DNA from: a bacterium | GTDB lineage: Bacteria > Cyanobacteriota > Vampirovibrionia > Gastranaerophilales > Gastranaerophilaceae | Length of the DNA: 50,384 nt | Direction: 5' to 3' | NCBI GenBank assembly: GCA_017480425.1 | Contig: JAFVAR010000014.1 | Location: forward strand, 1-50,384 | Position numbers and translations under genes: made by a program | The notes under the pieces: generated by a model | Seen by the model: the letters and a program-made list of their open reading frames with translations, nothing else | Databases searched by the model: none | What the model was told of the DNA's origin: nothing | Part shown: positions 34,491 through 42,207 of the stretch, in pieces | Position numbering within the stretch: the stretch's first letter is position 1 | How the letters are laid out: every line of letters starts with the position of its first letter

Positions 34491-35474
34491 ATGATAAACA
34501 AAGTTTCAACCGTACTTGAATGTTCAAGAATATTTTCACTGCCTATGACAATAATGTCCTGGATTGTTGTATTCACTTATGCAGCATTAGGCTCCGGAAA
34601 CATTGGATACGGTTTGGTTGCACTAATCGGAATCTGTTTGGCTCACCTCGGAGCAAATGTTTTAGATGATTATTTTGACTACAAAGCACTTATAAAACAA
34701 GTTGATTTTGATAAAAAAGAATATTTAAGAAACACACAAAAAACAAAATGCCGATATATTATTTCCGGTGTTGTTAAAGAATGGGAAGTTCTTGCTGTTG
34801 CATCGGTTTATCTTGGAATTGCAGGCATTATAGGTTTATTTTTCTTTTTTAAATGCGGAATATATGTACTTTACTTTGGATTAATCGGAGGAATTATAAC
34901 ATTAGCATATTCATTTTTATCAAAAATAAGACTGTCTGAAATTGCTATTGCAATTGCGTATGGTCCGGCACTATTTGGCGGAGTTTATTATGTGATGACA
35001 AAAACGGTTCCATGGGAAATATTTTTGCTGTCAATTCCTACAATGCTAATGACAGTAATATTATTATACATTCATACAGTAATGGATTTTGACTACGACA
35101 TAAAAGAAGGACACTATACCGTTGCAAATTCATTTGACTCTCAACTTGATTCGCTTATTGTACTTAAAATACTGCTAATTGCAGCATATATTTCACCCAT
35201 ATTGCTTTGCATATTTGATATTGCAGACTGGCAAGTATTTTTAACATACCTTACAATTCCCCTTGCAATTGATTTATATAAATCAATGATAGATTTTTCA
35301 ACAGATTCATCCACAATTCCTGAACATAAGTGGTTTCATTTTCCAATGGAAAATATGGAAATGTTCAGAAAAATGGGAGCAGAGGCTTTTATGGTAAGAA
35401 TGTACCAATCAAGAAACTTGATGGGATATTTTGCAATTGCTCTTACTGTTGCTCTGCTTCTTGAAAACATATAA
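34491..35474 (+). CDS. UbiA-family prenyltransferase
   Basis: 327 residues with about eight to nine membrane helices. The first Asp-rich motif reads GANVLDDYFDYK and the second HTVMDFDYDIKEG, the paired magnesium sites of intramembrane prenyltransferases. Members join an isoprenoid chain to an aromatic ring (menaquinone, ubiquinone, heme O, chlorophyll). The insert SQLDSLIVLK and C-terminal EHKWFHFPMENMEMFRKMG are unusual and point to an unassigned subgroup. It appears leaderless and monocistronic, so the substrate is not given by context. Confidence 0.8.
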   Translation: MINKVSTVLECSRIFSLPMTIMSWIVVFTYAALGSGNIGYGLVALIGICLAHLGANVLDDYFDYKALIKQVDFDKKEYLRNTQKTKCRYIISGVVKEWEVLAVASVYLGIAGIIGLFFFFKCGIYVLYFGLIGGIITLAYSFLSKIRLSEIAIAIAYGPALFGGVYYVMTKTVPWEIFLLSIPTMLMTVILLYIHTVMDFDYDIKEGHYTVANSFDSQLDSLIVLKILLIAAYISPILLCIFDIADWQVFLTYLTIPLAIDLYKSMIDFSTDSSTIPEHKWFHFPMENMEMFRKMGAEAFMVRMYQSRNLMGYFAIALTVALLLENI

Positions 35475-35623
35475 TAAAACACTAAATAAAATGTATGATT
35501 TTTTGCAGCCTTTTCCTCTAAACAGATGATTTTTATTTTTCTTAAATATTAATTTTTGTAAAGATAATATATAATGTTATTAGGAAAATTGACTTTTAGT
35601 ACTATTCCATTAAAAAGAGAGAT

Positions 35624-35675
35624 GAGAGGGTTAATCCTCTCACCCCTAACCCCTCTCCCACAAGGGGCGAGGGGA
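35624..35675. repeat. GC-rich REP-like repeat, copy 1
   Basis: GAGAGG/CCTCTC arms, then an imperfect hairpin CCCCTCTCCCACAAGGGGCG with AGGGG. In inverted orientation a close relative lies at 37459-37497, so the pair brackets the gene at 35700-37451. Its GC content is strikingly above the surroundings. Confidence 0.75.
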
Positions 35676-35699
35676 AGAATTTAAATAGGAGATACCGCT

Positions 35700-37451
35700 A
35701 TGGGTATGGCAGCATCACAGGCAAGATACTTAGCACTTGTCGCACGAAAATCAAATTGCGAATATGAAGGACAACAGATTAATCAGGCAAGACTCGCTCT
35801 TTCCAACCAATCTGCAAATTTGTTCAACCAAATGCTTGGCCTGAGTGTGCCGGTACCACCAAGCACAAGCGATTATACGAAGAAACAATATTCCTTTACT
35901 GACGGTGTAAATAATGCCGTAATTGAAACTTGGCACCAGCTTGCACAACCTGACAGTGAAGGTTACAACTATGTCGTTGATTATTACTACAACGCAGAAG
36001 AATTCCACGGTTCTCAAAAGAAAATGAACGACCCGCAAGTACAATTCTCTCTGCCGAATGTTGCTATTTCAAGTGATTACTCAATACAAGTTGCTAATAT
36101 TCAAGCAAAATTAAAAGAAATAGAAGAACTTAAAAAAGCCCATGAAACTGCTAAAACTGAATACAGTCAGTTGTACAATAACTCCAAAAAAATAAGTACA
36201 TACCAAGATAGAGATACTTATATTGATATTCAAAAATATGTTAAGTCAGAGGATGGAAACACATATACTATCACAAGAGCGCAAACAGAAACCGATGATG
36301 ACGGAAATGTATATGAATTATGGGGAAATGACAGTGATAGTACAATTTACAAAAACATAAAAGACAAAAAATTCTATACAAAAAATGATGACGGTACATA
36401 TACAGCATATACAGGTAGCACTGATGGTTATACACTTCAAACAGAAGATATTACATTCACTAAATATGATAGTACCGCAGAAGGCTTACCTGAAGGCATT
36501 GCTGATGCAATAAACGTATTAAAAGAATGCGATTCAAGTATTAAACCTGAAGATATATTCTACACTTCGGACGGTACATTAGTACTAAAATCCGATATAG
36601 AAAAACTTGTTGGCGGAGGAGAAGGTACCGGAACGATGACATATCTTCCCGCATATCACATAACAGGCGACAGTGACACAGAAGGCGGGTGGCGCTCTAC
36701 ATCATCTGTTGCAAATGAACTTGAAACATTAAGAGCAGAACAAATCAGTGCGCAATCCGCCCTTGATTTAGCGGAAGCACAATATAAATTAATGAATGTT
36801 CCCGAATATATAGGTAATACTAAATTAACAGCACTAACAGAACTAACTGAATCTCAAATATCTGCAATTAAACAAATTATCGCTGATATGAAAGAACAGG
36901 ATGTGAATACAAACTTTACCAATTACTTTAACCCTGATACAAATGAATATTCAGGCGGCATATATTCGTTTACATTGAACGGTGTAACATATTATACAAC
37001 TTATGATGATTTGGCTGAATCTTATATTAACGGAACAGGCATCAATAATATTGATGACCAGCCAAAATTAGCATATTATACAGCGGGTTATATAACTCAA
37101 AAAGTTACAAAACAAGAAAAAGCAATTCTTGAAACAGATTCATCCGGTCGATTCACATCAATAAGACTCGGTGATGATACAATCAAATATACATTAAATG
37201 TAGAAACAATAACTGATGATGCAGCATATCAAGATGCAATGAACCAATACTATTATGATAATGCAAAATACGACAAAATGGTTCAGGATATTAATGCTAA
37301 AACATCTCTTATACAACAAGAAGACAGAACACTTGAATTAAGACTAAAACAACTTGATACAGAGCAAAATGCATTATCAACAGAAATTGATGCGGTTGCA
37401 AAAGTTGTTAAAGATAACGTTGAAAAATCATTCAAAACATTCAGCGGATAG
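35700..37451 (+). CDS. Large probable surface/axial protein with conserved ends
   Basis: 583 residues after AGGAG. The N-terminus MGMAASQARYLALVARKSNC, then QGQQINQARLAL-like helix and QSANLFNQMLGLSVP, is a helical module. The centre is Tyr/Thr/Asp-rich and beta-like (DGTYTAYTGSTDGY), with a Gly-rich stretch GGGEGTGTM. The C-terminus returns to helix: RTLELRLKQLDTEQNAL and EKSFKTFSG. Helical ends around a variable middle resemble flagellar axial or similar polymer-forming proteins. The small gene at 39131 shares MG-x-x-AS at the start and IEKSF at the end. No signal peptide. I infer a secreted or appendage protein; family unnamed. Confidence 0.6.
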   Translation: MGMAASQARYLALVARKSNCEYEGQQINQARLALSNQSANLFNQMLGLSVPVPPSTSDYTKKQYSFTDGVNNAVIETWHQLAQPDSEGYNYVVDYYYNAEEFHGSQKKMNDPQVQFSLPNVAISSDYSIQVANIQAKLKEIEELKKAHETAKTEYSQLYNNSKKISTYQDRDTYIDIQKYVKSEDGNTYTITRAQTETDDDGNVYELWGNDSDSTIYKNIKDKKFYTKNDDGTYTAYTGSTDGYTLQTEDITFTKYDSTAEGLPEGIADAINVLKECDSSIKPEDIFYTSDGTLVLKSDIEKLVGGGEGTGTMTYLPAYHITGDSDTEGGWRSTSSVANELETLRAEQISAQSALDLAEAQYKLMNVPEYIGNTKLTALTELTESQISAIKQIIADMKEQDVNTNFTNYFNPDTNEYSGGIYSFTLNGVTYYTTYDDLAESYINGTGINNIDDQPKLAYYTAGYITQKVTKQEKAILETDSSGRFTSIRLGDDTIKYTLNVETITDDAAYQDAMNQYYYDNAKYDKMVQDINAKTSLIQQEDRTLELRLKQLDTEQNALSTEIDAVAKVVKDNVEKSFKTFSG

Positions 37452-37458
37452 TATAACT

Positions 37459-37497
37459 AACCCCCTCGCCCTGCGGGAGAGGGTGGGGGTGAGGGGG
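37459..37497. repeat. GC-rich REP-like repeat, copy 2 (inverted)
   Basis: CCCCCTC (37459 on) pairs with GAGGGGG, with CCCTGCGGGAGAGGG between. Its reverse complement aligns with copy 1 (CCCTCACCCC, CCCTCTCCC and GGGCGAGGGG blocks). It begins 7 bp after the stop of the 583-residue gene. Confidence 0.75.
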
Positions 37498-37549
37498 CAT
37501 ACTGGACACAACATTCTCTCCAAAGAAACAATAAAATATAAAATAATCT

Positions 37550-37650
37550 GGTGGACATTTCACCTCTAACAACATTCTTTCAAACCTGTAAGTCAAACCT
37601 GCAAGAATGGAAGAAAAGTGCAAAACCTCTCATCAAGAAGAGGGGGAAGG
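37550..37650 (+). ncRNA. Conserved structured leader element, copy 1
   Basis: GGTG (37550-37553) and CACC (37561-37564) form a first stem, CATTCTT (37573-37579) and AAGAATG (37603-37609) a second, and CCTCT/AGAGG (37626-37643) a third. 70 of 78 positions from 37569 on match the element before fabF. It directly precedes the ribosome site of the gene at 37657. Not a riboswitch class I can name. Confidence 0.5.
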
Positions 37651-37656
37651 ATTTTT

Positions 37657-38520
37657 ATGTCTTACAAAAATGACGGATACCTCGTAATAGCAAACAGATT
37701 CGGCGCAGCATCGTCTGACGCCAAAGTAATGTTATTTGAAACATACGACAGATTAAGAGACTTAACTGTTGCAGGCTCAGGAAGTTCAGGAACAGGTTTT
37801 GAAGCTGCCGGAGGATTTTTGTATCAATTAGCAAGCTTATTTGCACCTTCCGCTTTTATGACAACACTTGGCGGAACAAAAGCAATGAATATTCCCGGAA
37901 CTTCATACTGGAATCAATATACAGGCGGAACAGGCGGAACGACAGGAACTTATTCATCATTCGGAGTTAACAGTTTAGGTAATTATTCCGGATTCCCAAG
38001 CGGATATGCTGCAAATCTCGGATATCGTTCAAGTGGTTTCACAACAGGTGGAGCCTCAGGAATATTTGATTTGATAAACGGATTTGGTTCTTCAAACGGA
38101 CAAGCAACAGGATTTGCTTCAGGTATCGGAAGTATCGCTGATATTGCAAGTACAGCAGCATACGGAATTGGCACTGCTAATGGCTACGGAATCGGGGCAA
38201 AAAATATTTTGATGCCTCTTGCAGGAATCATCTCAGGTTGGGGTGGCATTATGACAGCAGCAGCACCTTATTTAGGAGAATTTGGTTTGCCTGCCGTTGT
38301 TATGGGAAACTTAATGCAAGGTACAACATCCGCAGCGCTTTCTGCTTATCAAACTGTTTCAAGTAACATAGTTGCAAATGCAGATACAATTCTTTCTCAA
38401 AAAGTTGCAAATATAGAAACTGTTTGTAAAATGCTTGATACACAAAGTGATGTTGTAAGAAAAATGCTCAAAGATGATATTGAATCTGCAAGCAAAGACA
38501 TTCAAGATATGGGCAGTTAG
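37657..38520 (+). CDS. Gly/Ser/Ala-rich protein of the surface locus
   Basis: 287 residues from the ATG after GGGGGAAGG. The first 45 residues are polar (MSYKNDGYLVIANRFGAASS). The middle is very rich in Gly, Ser, Thr and Ala (TGGTGGTTGTYSSFG, GYRSSGFTTGGASG, IGTANGYGIGAKN) with weakly hydrophobic stretches. The end is helical: ANADTILSQKVANIETVCKM and KMLKDDIESASKDIQ. No signal peptide and no known domain. It follows the 583-residue gene and the shared leader element, so both are likely parts of one surface or secreted structure. Confidence 0.55.
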   Translation: MSYKNDGYLVIANRFGAASSDAKVMLFETYDRLRDLTVAGSGSSGTGFEAAGGFLYQLASLFAPSAFMTTLGGTKAMNIPGTSYWNQYTGGTGGTTGTYSSFGVNSLGNYSGFPSGYAANLGYRSSGFTTGGASGIFDLINGFGSSNGQATGFASGIGSIADIASTAAYGIGTANGYGIGAKNILMPLAGIISGWGGIMTAAAPYLGEFGLPAVVMGNLMQGTTSAALSAYQTVSSNIVANADTILSQKVANIETVCKMLDTQSDVVRKMLKDDIESASKDIQDMGS

Positions 38521-38536
38521 GTTTAATTTTATAAAA

Positions 38537-38743
38537 ATGAATAATGTTATATTCTTAAGAAAAATGTTAGAAAAATTGTTAAATAATGAAGTTATTGGTA
38601 CGATAATTTCATTTGTAAATTTTTGTAACGAATACAGGTATTATCAGAGAAAAGGGCTAAAGTTTTTAAAAAAAATGCCGTTAAATAAAGTAGATGTCAA
38701 TGAGCATCAATTCGGGCAAATTGTAGTAAAAGCAGACAAATGA
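38537..38743 (+). CDS. Small basic protein
   Basis: 68 residues from an ATG without a ribosome site: MNNVIFLRKMLEKLLNNEV, a helical-hydrophobic patch (IGTIISFVNFCN), then a basic tail with MPLNKVDVNEHQFGQIVV. Starts 17 bp after the previous stop, so coupling is possible. No family recognised; some risk that it is not a gene. Confidence 0.4.
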   Translation: MNNVIFLRKMLEKLLNNEVIGTIISFVNFCNEYRYYQRKGLKFLKKMPLNKVDVNEHQFGQIVVKADK

Positions 38744-38808
38744 ATAAAATGTTAACAATTGTAACAAAACAACATAAAAACAGGCAATTATTCAGAGTTA
38801 CATGTTTT

Positions 38809-38830
38809 ATAATACATGTAGGCTTAGAAT
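38809..38830 (+). promoter_or_regulatory. Operator-like inverted repeat around a -10 box
   Basis: TACATGT (38809-38815) and ACATGTA (38824-38830) flank TATAAT at 38818-38823. A protein bound here would block the promoter of the genes at 38849 and 39131. Confidence 0.55.
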
Positions 38831-38848
38831 GCATAGGAGAAAAAACTT

Positions 38849-39118
38849 ATGCGTGAAGAACTACAAGATAATATAAAACGGTTAGTGAATTTTCTGAATT
38901 TTACCCGCTCGTTTTTTAAGCGAAAAAATCCGTTTAAGGCGCTGGCTGTTAGTTTATTATCAAGCCTGAAGGACATGTTAACAATCAGACAAAAACTGAA
39001 GATGGCAAAGTACAGAGTTACATACCATCAACACCAACTCCACAAAATGGAAAGCTTGATTGCAGAAAGCAATGAACACACATTCCTGAAAGGCAAAAAC
39101 TTAAACGAAACAAGATAA
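38849..39118 (+). CDS. Small basic helical protein of the surface locus
   Basis: 89 residues after AGGAG. REELQDNIKRLVNFLNFTRS, FFKRKNPFKALAVSLLSSLK and IRQKLKMAKYRVTYHQHQLH are amphipathic and strongly basic helices; a coiled coil is likely in the last third. No signal peptide. The next gene begins 12 bp later, so they share one transcript. Possibly a chaperone for the neighbouring axial-like protein (small, helical, encoded next to its client), as inferred from context only. Confidence 0.5.
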   Translation: MREELQDNIKRLVNFLNFTRSFFKRKNPFKALAVSLLSSLKDMLTIRQKLKMAKYRVTYHQHQLHKMESLIAESNEHTFLKGKNLNETR

Positions 39119-39130
39119 AGGGAACCGATT

Positions 39131-39460
39131 ATGGGATTAATTGCCTCAAGTTTCAGAATGATGTACCTAACAGCGTACAAAATTTCTTTAGAATCAAAGA
39201 TTCAGTGGATTGCATCTGCGAAGATGGAACTCGTTGCTTCAGCAGACGAGATAATGGCACTTGGTAACGACTTGGATCCGGAAAATCCGGCAGTCAAACA
39301 ACTGGAGGCCCGAAGGGACAAGTTAACAGTTTTAGAAAAGAAACTTGACTTGCAAATGCAAGAATACCAGAACAGATTAAAAATGGTCGATGCAGAGCTT
39401 CAATCAGCTCAAGGAGCAGTAGACAAAGCAATAGAAAAGTCTTTTACATATAATTTTTAA
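39131..39460 (+). CDS. Small axial-like protein with conserved ends
   Basis: 109 residues. It starts MGLIASSFRMMYLTAYKISL and ends QGAVDKAIEKSFTYNF, echoing MGMAASQARYLALVARKS and VKDNVEKSFKTFSG of the 583-residue protein, but without the long middle. The body is a coiled coil (LTVLEKKLDLQMQEYQNRLK). Such a minimal version suggests a filament or needle subunit built from two terminal helices. No signal peptide; export would need a dedicated apparatus, for which the flagellar system is the obvious candidate. This is inference. Confidence 0.55.
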   Translation: MGLIASSFRMMYLTAYKISLESKIQWIASAKMELVASADEIMALGNDLDPENPAVKQLEARRDKLTVLEKKLDLQMQEYQNRLKMVDAELQSAQGAVDKAIEKSFTYNF

Positions 39461-39481
39461 CAACATAAAATGATTAGCAAT

Positions 39482-39512
39482 AAAAAAGACGGACATTAAA
39501 TCCGTCTTTTTC
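39482..39512 (+). terminator. Terminator of the surface locus
   Basis: AAAAAGACGGA (39483-39493) pairs with TCCGTCTTTTT (39501-39511). Confidence 0.9.
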
Positions 39513-39566
39513 ATTTTTATATGAAACAAAATTTTTTACAAATGTTAACATTAACCACCTCTCCAT

Positions 39567-39595
39567 TTGATATTTCGCCACTTTATGTGTATAAT
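39567..39595 (+). promoter_or_regulatory. glyQ promoter
   Basis: TTGATA 39567-39572, 17-bp spacer, TATAAT 39590-39595. A 30-nt leader with AGGAAA follows. Confidence 0.8.
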
Positions 39596-39631
39596 CTATT
39601 AAGTGTAAATTTTACAATATAGGAAATAAAA

Positions 39632-40504
39632 ATGGCGCTTAATTTTCAAGATTTAATTCTCAATTTATCAAGGTTTTGGTCTGATTACGGTTGCATTATT
39701 CAACAGCCCTATGATATAGAAAAAGGGGCTTCAACAATGAATCCTGCAACTTTTTTAAGAGCGTTAGGACCTGAACCATGGCAGACAGCAATGGTTGAAC
39801 CGTGCAGAAGACCGACTGACGCAAGATACGGAGAAAACCCGAACCGTTTGGGACATTATTTTCAATATCAAGTTATATTAAAGCCATCTCCGGATAATGC
39901 TCAAGAATTATATTTAAAAAGCCTTGAAGCTATGGGAATAGACTTGAGCAAACACGATGTAAGATTTGTTGAAGATAATTGGGAATCTCCAACGCTTGGT
40001 GCTGCCGGTGTAGGCTGGGAAGTTTGGCTTGACGGAATGGAAATTACACAATTTACATATTTCCAACAAGTTGGCGGTTTGGAAGTTAAGCCTGTCGCTT
40101 TGGAAATCACATACGGTTTGGAAAGAATCGCTATGTATATTCAAAACAAAGAATCAGTTTTTGATATTATGTGGAACAACACACTAAAATACGGTGACAT
40201 TTACCTACAGAACGAAATTGAACAATCAAAGTATAATTTTGAGTATTCTGATGCAGAAAGATTATTCTCATTATTTGACGCATATCAAAAAGAAGTTGAT
40301 AATTGTGTTAATGCAGAACTCGTATTACCTGCTTATGATTACGTTTTAAAATGTTCTCATACATTCAATTTACTTGATGCAAGGGGCGTAATATCTAAAG
40401 ATGAACGTATAAACTTCATAAACAGAGTGAGAACAATGGCATCTGCAGTTGCAAAACTTTATGTGGAACAGAGAGAAAAACTCGGTTTCCCTTTATGTAA
40501 ATAA
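39632..40504 (+). CDS. glyQ: Glycyl-tRNA synthetase alpha subunit
   Basis: 290 residues, the normal size. [59 protein letters not shown] and [14 protein letters not shown] are family hallmarks of the class II catalytic subunit of the alpha2beta2 enzyme. The beta gene (glyS) is not next to it, unlike in many bacteria, so the partner must lie elsewhere. The downstream spacer contains a degenerate heptamer repeat. Confidence 0.97.
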   Translation: MALNFQDLILNLSRFWSDYGCIIQQPYDIEKGASTMNPATFLRALGPEPWQTAMVEPCRRPTDARYGENPNRLGHYFQYQVILKPSPDNAQELYLKSLEAMGIDLSKHDVRFVEDNWESPTLGAAGVGWEVWLDGMEITQFTYFQQVGGLEVKPVALEITYGLERIAMYIQNKESVFDIMWNNTLKYGDIYLQNEIEQSKYNFEYSDAERLFSLFDAYQKEVDNCVNAELVLPAYDYVLKCSHTFNLLDARGVISKDERINFINRVRTMASAVAKLYVEQREKLGFPLCK

Positions 40505-40512
40505 TTTAATTA

Positions 40513-40580
40513 TGGCGACTCGCAAATAGTGGGTTGTGAACCGAATTAGACACTACGATTCACAGCTTACGTATCACAAC
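40513..40580. repeat. Degenerate heptamer-type inverted repeat after glyQ
   Basis: GTTGTGA and TCACAAC arms with ATTCACAG and GACTCGC pieces recall the rpsB-tsf repeat, but with many mismatches. Relationship is tentative. Confidence 0.35.
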
Positions 40581-40595
40581 TTTTGAAAGGAAAAA

Positions 40596-42176
40596 ATGGC
40601 GCTAACTGAAATATTAAAAAAAATGGTAACAAGAAAAAATCCTGACGATGCTCTTGCCGGTGCTGCAAAAGGCGGCTTAGAGAAAACATTAGGAGCTTGG
40701 GACTTAATTATTCTTGGTGTCGGTGCAATTATAGGTTCCGGAATTTTTGCAGTAGTCGGAACTGCAGCGGCAGGCGAAAGCGGTGCAGGGCCGGCACTTA
40801 TGATTTCAATGGTAATTGCGGCAATTGCATGCGTTTTTTCGGCATTATGCTACAGTGAATTCGCAACAATGATTCCTGTTGCAGGCGGAGCCTATACATA
40901 TACATTTGCAACATTGGGAGAATTCACAGCATGGCTTGTCGGTTGGGTATTAATGCTTGAATACGCAATAGGTTTCATTGCGGTTGCTTGCGCTTGGTCA
41001 AACCATTTTATGCAATTTCTGAAAGGTTTCGGACATATATTACCCGCATGCGTTACGAATCCTCCGGTTTGGCTTGTTAGCGATTTTCGCTCTGCAGTAA
41101 ATTCTCTAACATCTCAAGGCATTGATTACCATAGCGCTATACCCTATATCTGCGGAATTCCGTTCTGTATAAATCTTCCTGCAATTGCTATTGTTGCACT
41201 CATTACTGCAATTTTAGTAAGAGGAACAAAAGACTCTACAAAAATGGCAGCCATAATGGTGGCGGTTAAGTTAGGTGTTATTGGTCTATTTATTCTTGCA
41301 GGAGCGTTCTTTATAAAGCCTGAAAACTGGACTCCTTTTGCGCCAAACGGTTTTGAGGGTATATTTATGGGTGCATTTATAATATTTTTTGCATACATTG
41401 GATTTGATGCTCTTGCAACTGCTGCTGAAGAATGTAAGAATCCTCAAAAAGATTTACCAATCGGTATTATTGGTTCTTTATTTATAACAACAGTCGTTTA
41501 TGTACTTGTAGCACTTGTCCTCACAGGATTACAGCCGTCAAGCGGAGTTGCAATACCCGAAGGATTTTTAAAAGCACCGATGGCGTACGCAATGACTGCT
41601 GTCGGACAAAATTGGGTAGCAGGATTAATTTCAATAGGTTCTCTTGCCGGCCTGACTTCAGTATTGCTGGTTCTGGAAATGGCGGCCACTAGAATACTGT
41701 TTGCAATGAGCAGGGACAATTTTTTACCGCAATCATTCCAAAAACTTCACCCAAAGTTTTGCACACCTCATTTGCTAACTTGGGCAGTAGGAATTGTAGC
41801 GGTTTTTGGGACGCTTACATTAGATTTAAATGTTGCCGCATCGCTTTGTAACTTTGGAACATTCACATCATTCATAATTGTATGCGTTGCAATTTTAATA
41901 TTAAGAAAAATAGATCCTGAAAGACCACGTCCGTTCAGAGTTCCTTTCTGTCCTTGGTTTCCGATATTGGGAATCGTCTGCTGCGGCGGGTTAATGATAT
42001 TTTCAATGGTTATTGCAAAAGGCGAATCCGCTAAATTATCAACAGAACTATTTATCGCCTGGGTTATAATGGGTGCACTTATTTATGCCTCATATGGATA
42101 CAGAAAAAACAGAGCTGCTGAAAAATCAGGCTCTTTAGATAATAATCAAGAAAAAGTCGAAAGTTTAGCAAAATAA
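40596..42176 (+). CDS. APC-family amino-acid permease, copy 1
   Basis: 526 residues with about 13 membrane helices. LGAWDLIILGVGAIIGSGIF is the substrate loop of the first helix, FIIFFAYIGFDALATAAEE the conserved helix 8 motif, and KNPQKDLPIGIIGSL follows. This pattern is that of CAT-type cationic amino-acid transporters; substrate specificity cannot be read. LRKIDPERPRPFRVPFCPWF near the C-terminus is also typical. GGCGAGT repeat upstream and an AAAGGA site before the ATG. A paralogue follows 31 bp later. Confidence 0.88.
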   Translation: MALTEILKKMVTRKNPDDALAGAAKGGLEKTLGAWDLIILGVGAIIGSGIFAVVGTAAAGESGAGPALMISMVIAAIACVFSALCYSEFATMIPVAGGAYTYTFATLGEFTAWLVGWVLMLEYAIGFIAVACAWSNHFMQFLKGFGHILPACVTNPPVWLVSDFRSAVNSLTSQGIDYHSAIPYICGIPFCINLPAIAIVALITAILVRGTKDSTKMAAIMVAVKLGVIGLFILAGAFFIKPENWTPFAPNGFEGIFMGAFIIFFAYIGFDALATAAEECKNPQKDLPIGIIGSLFITTVVYVLVALVLTGLQPSSGVAIPEGFLKAPMAYAMTAVGQNWVAGLISIGSLAGLTSVLLVLEMAATRILFAMSRDNFLPQSFQKLHPKFCTPHLLTWAVGIVAVFGTLTLDLNVAASLCNFGTFTSFIIVCVAILILRKIDPERPRPFRVPFCPWFPILGIVCCGGLMIFSMVIAKGESAKLSTELFIAWVIMGALIYASYGYRKNRAAEKSGSLDNNQEKVESLAK

Positions 42177-42207
42177 TTTTAGTCGAAAATAAAGAAATAA
42201 TAGGAAA

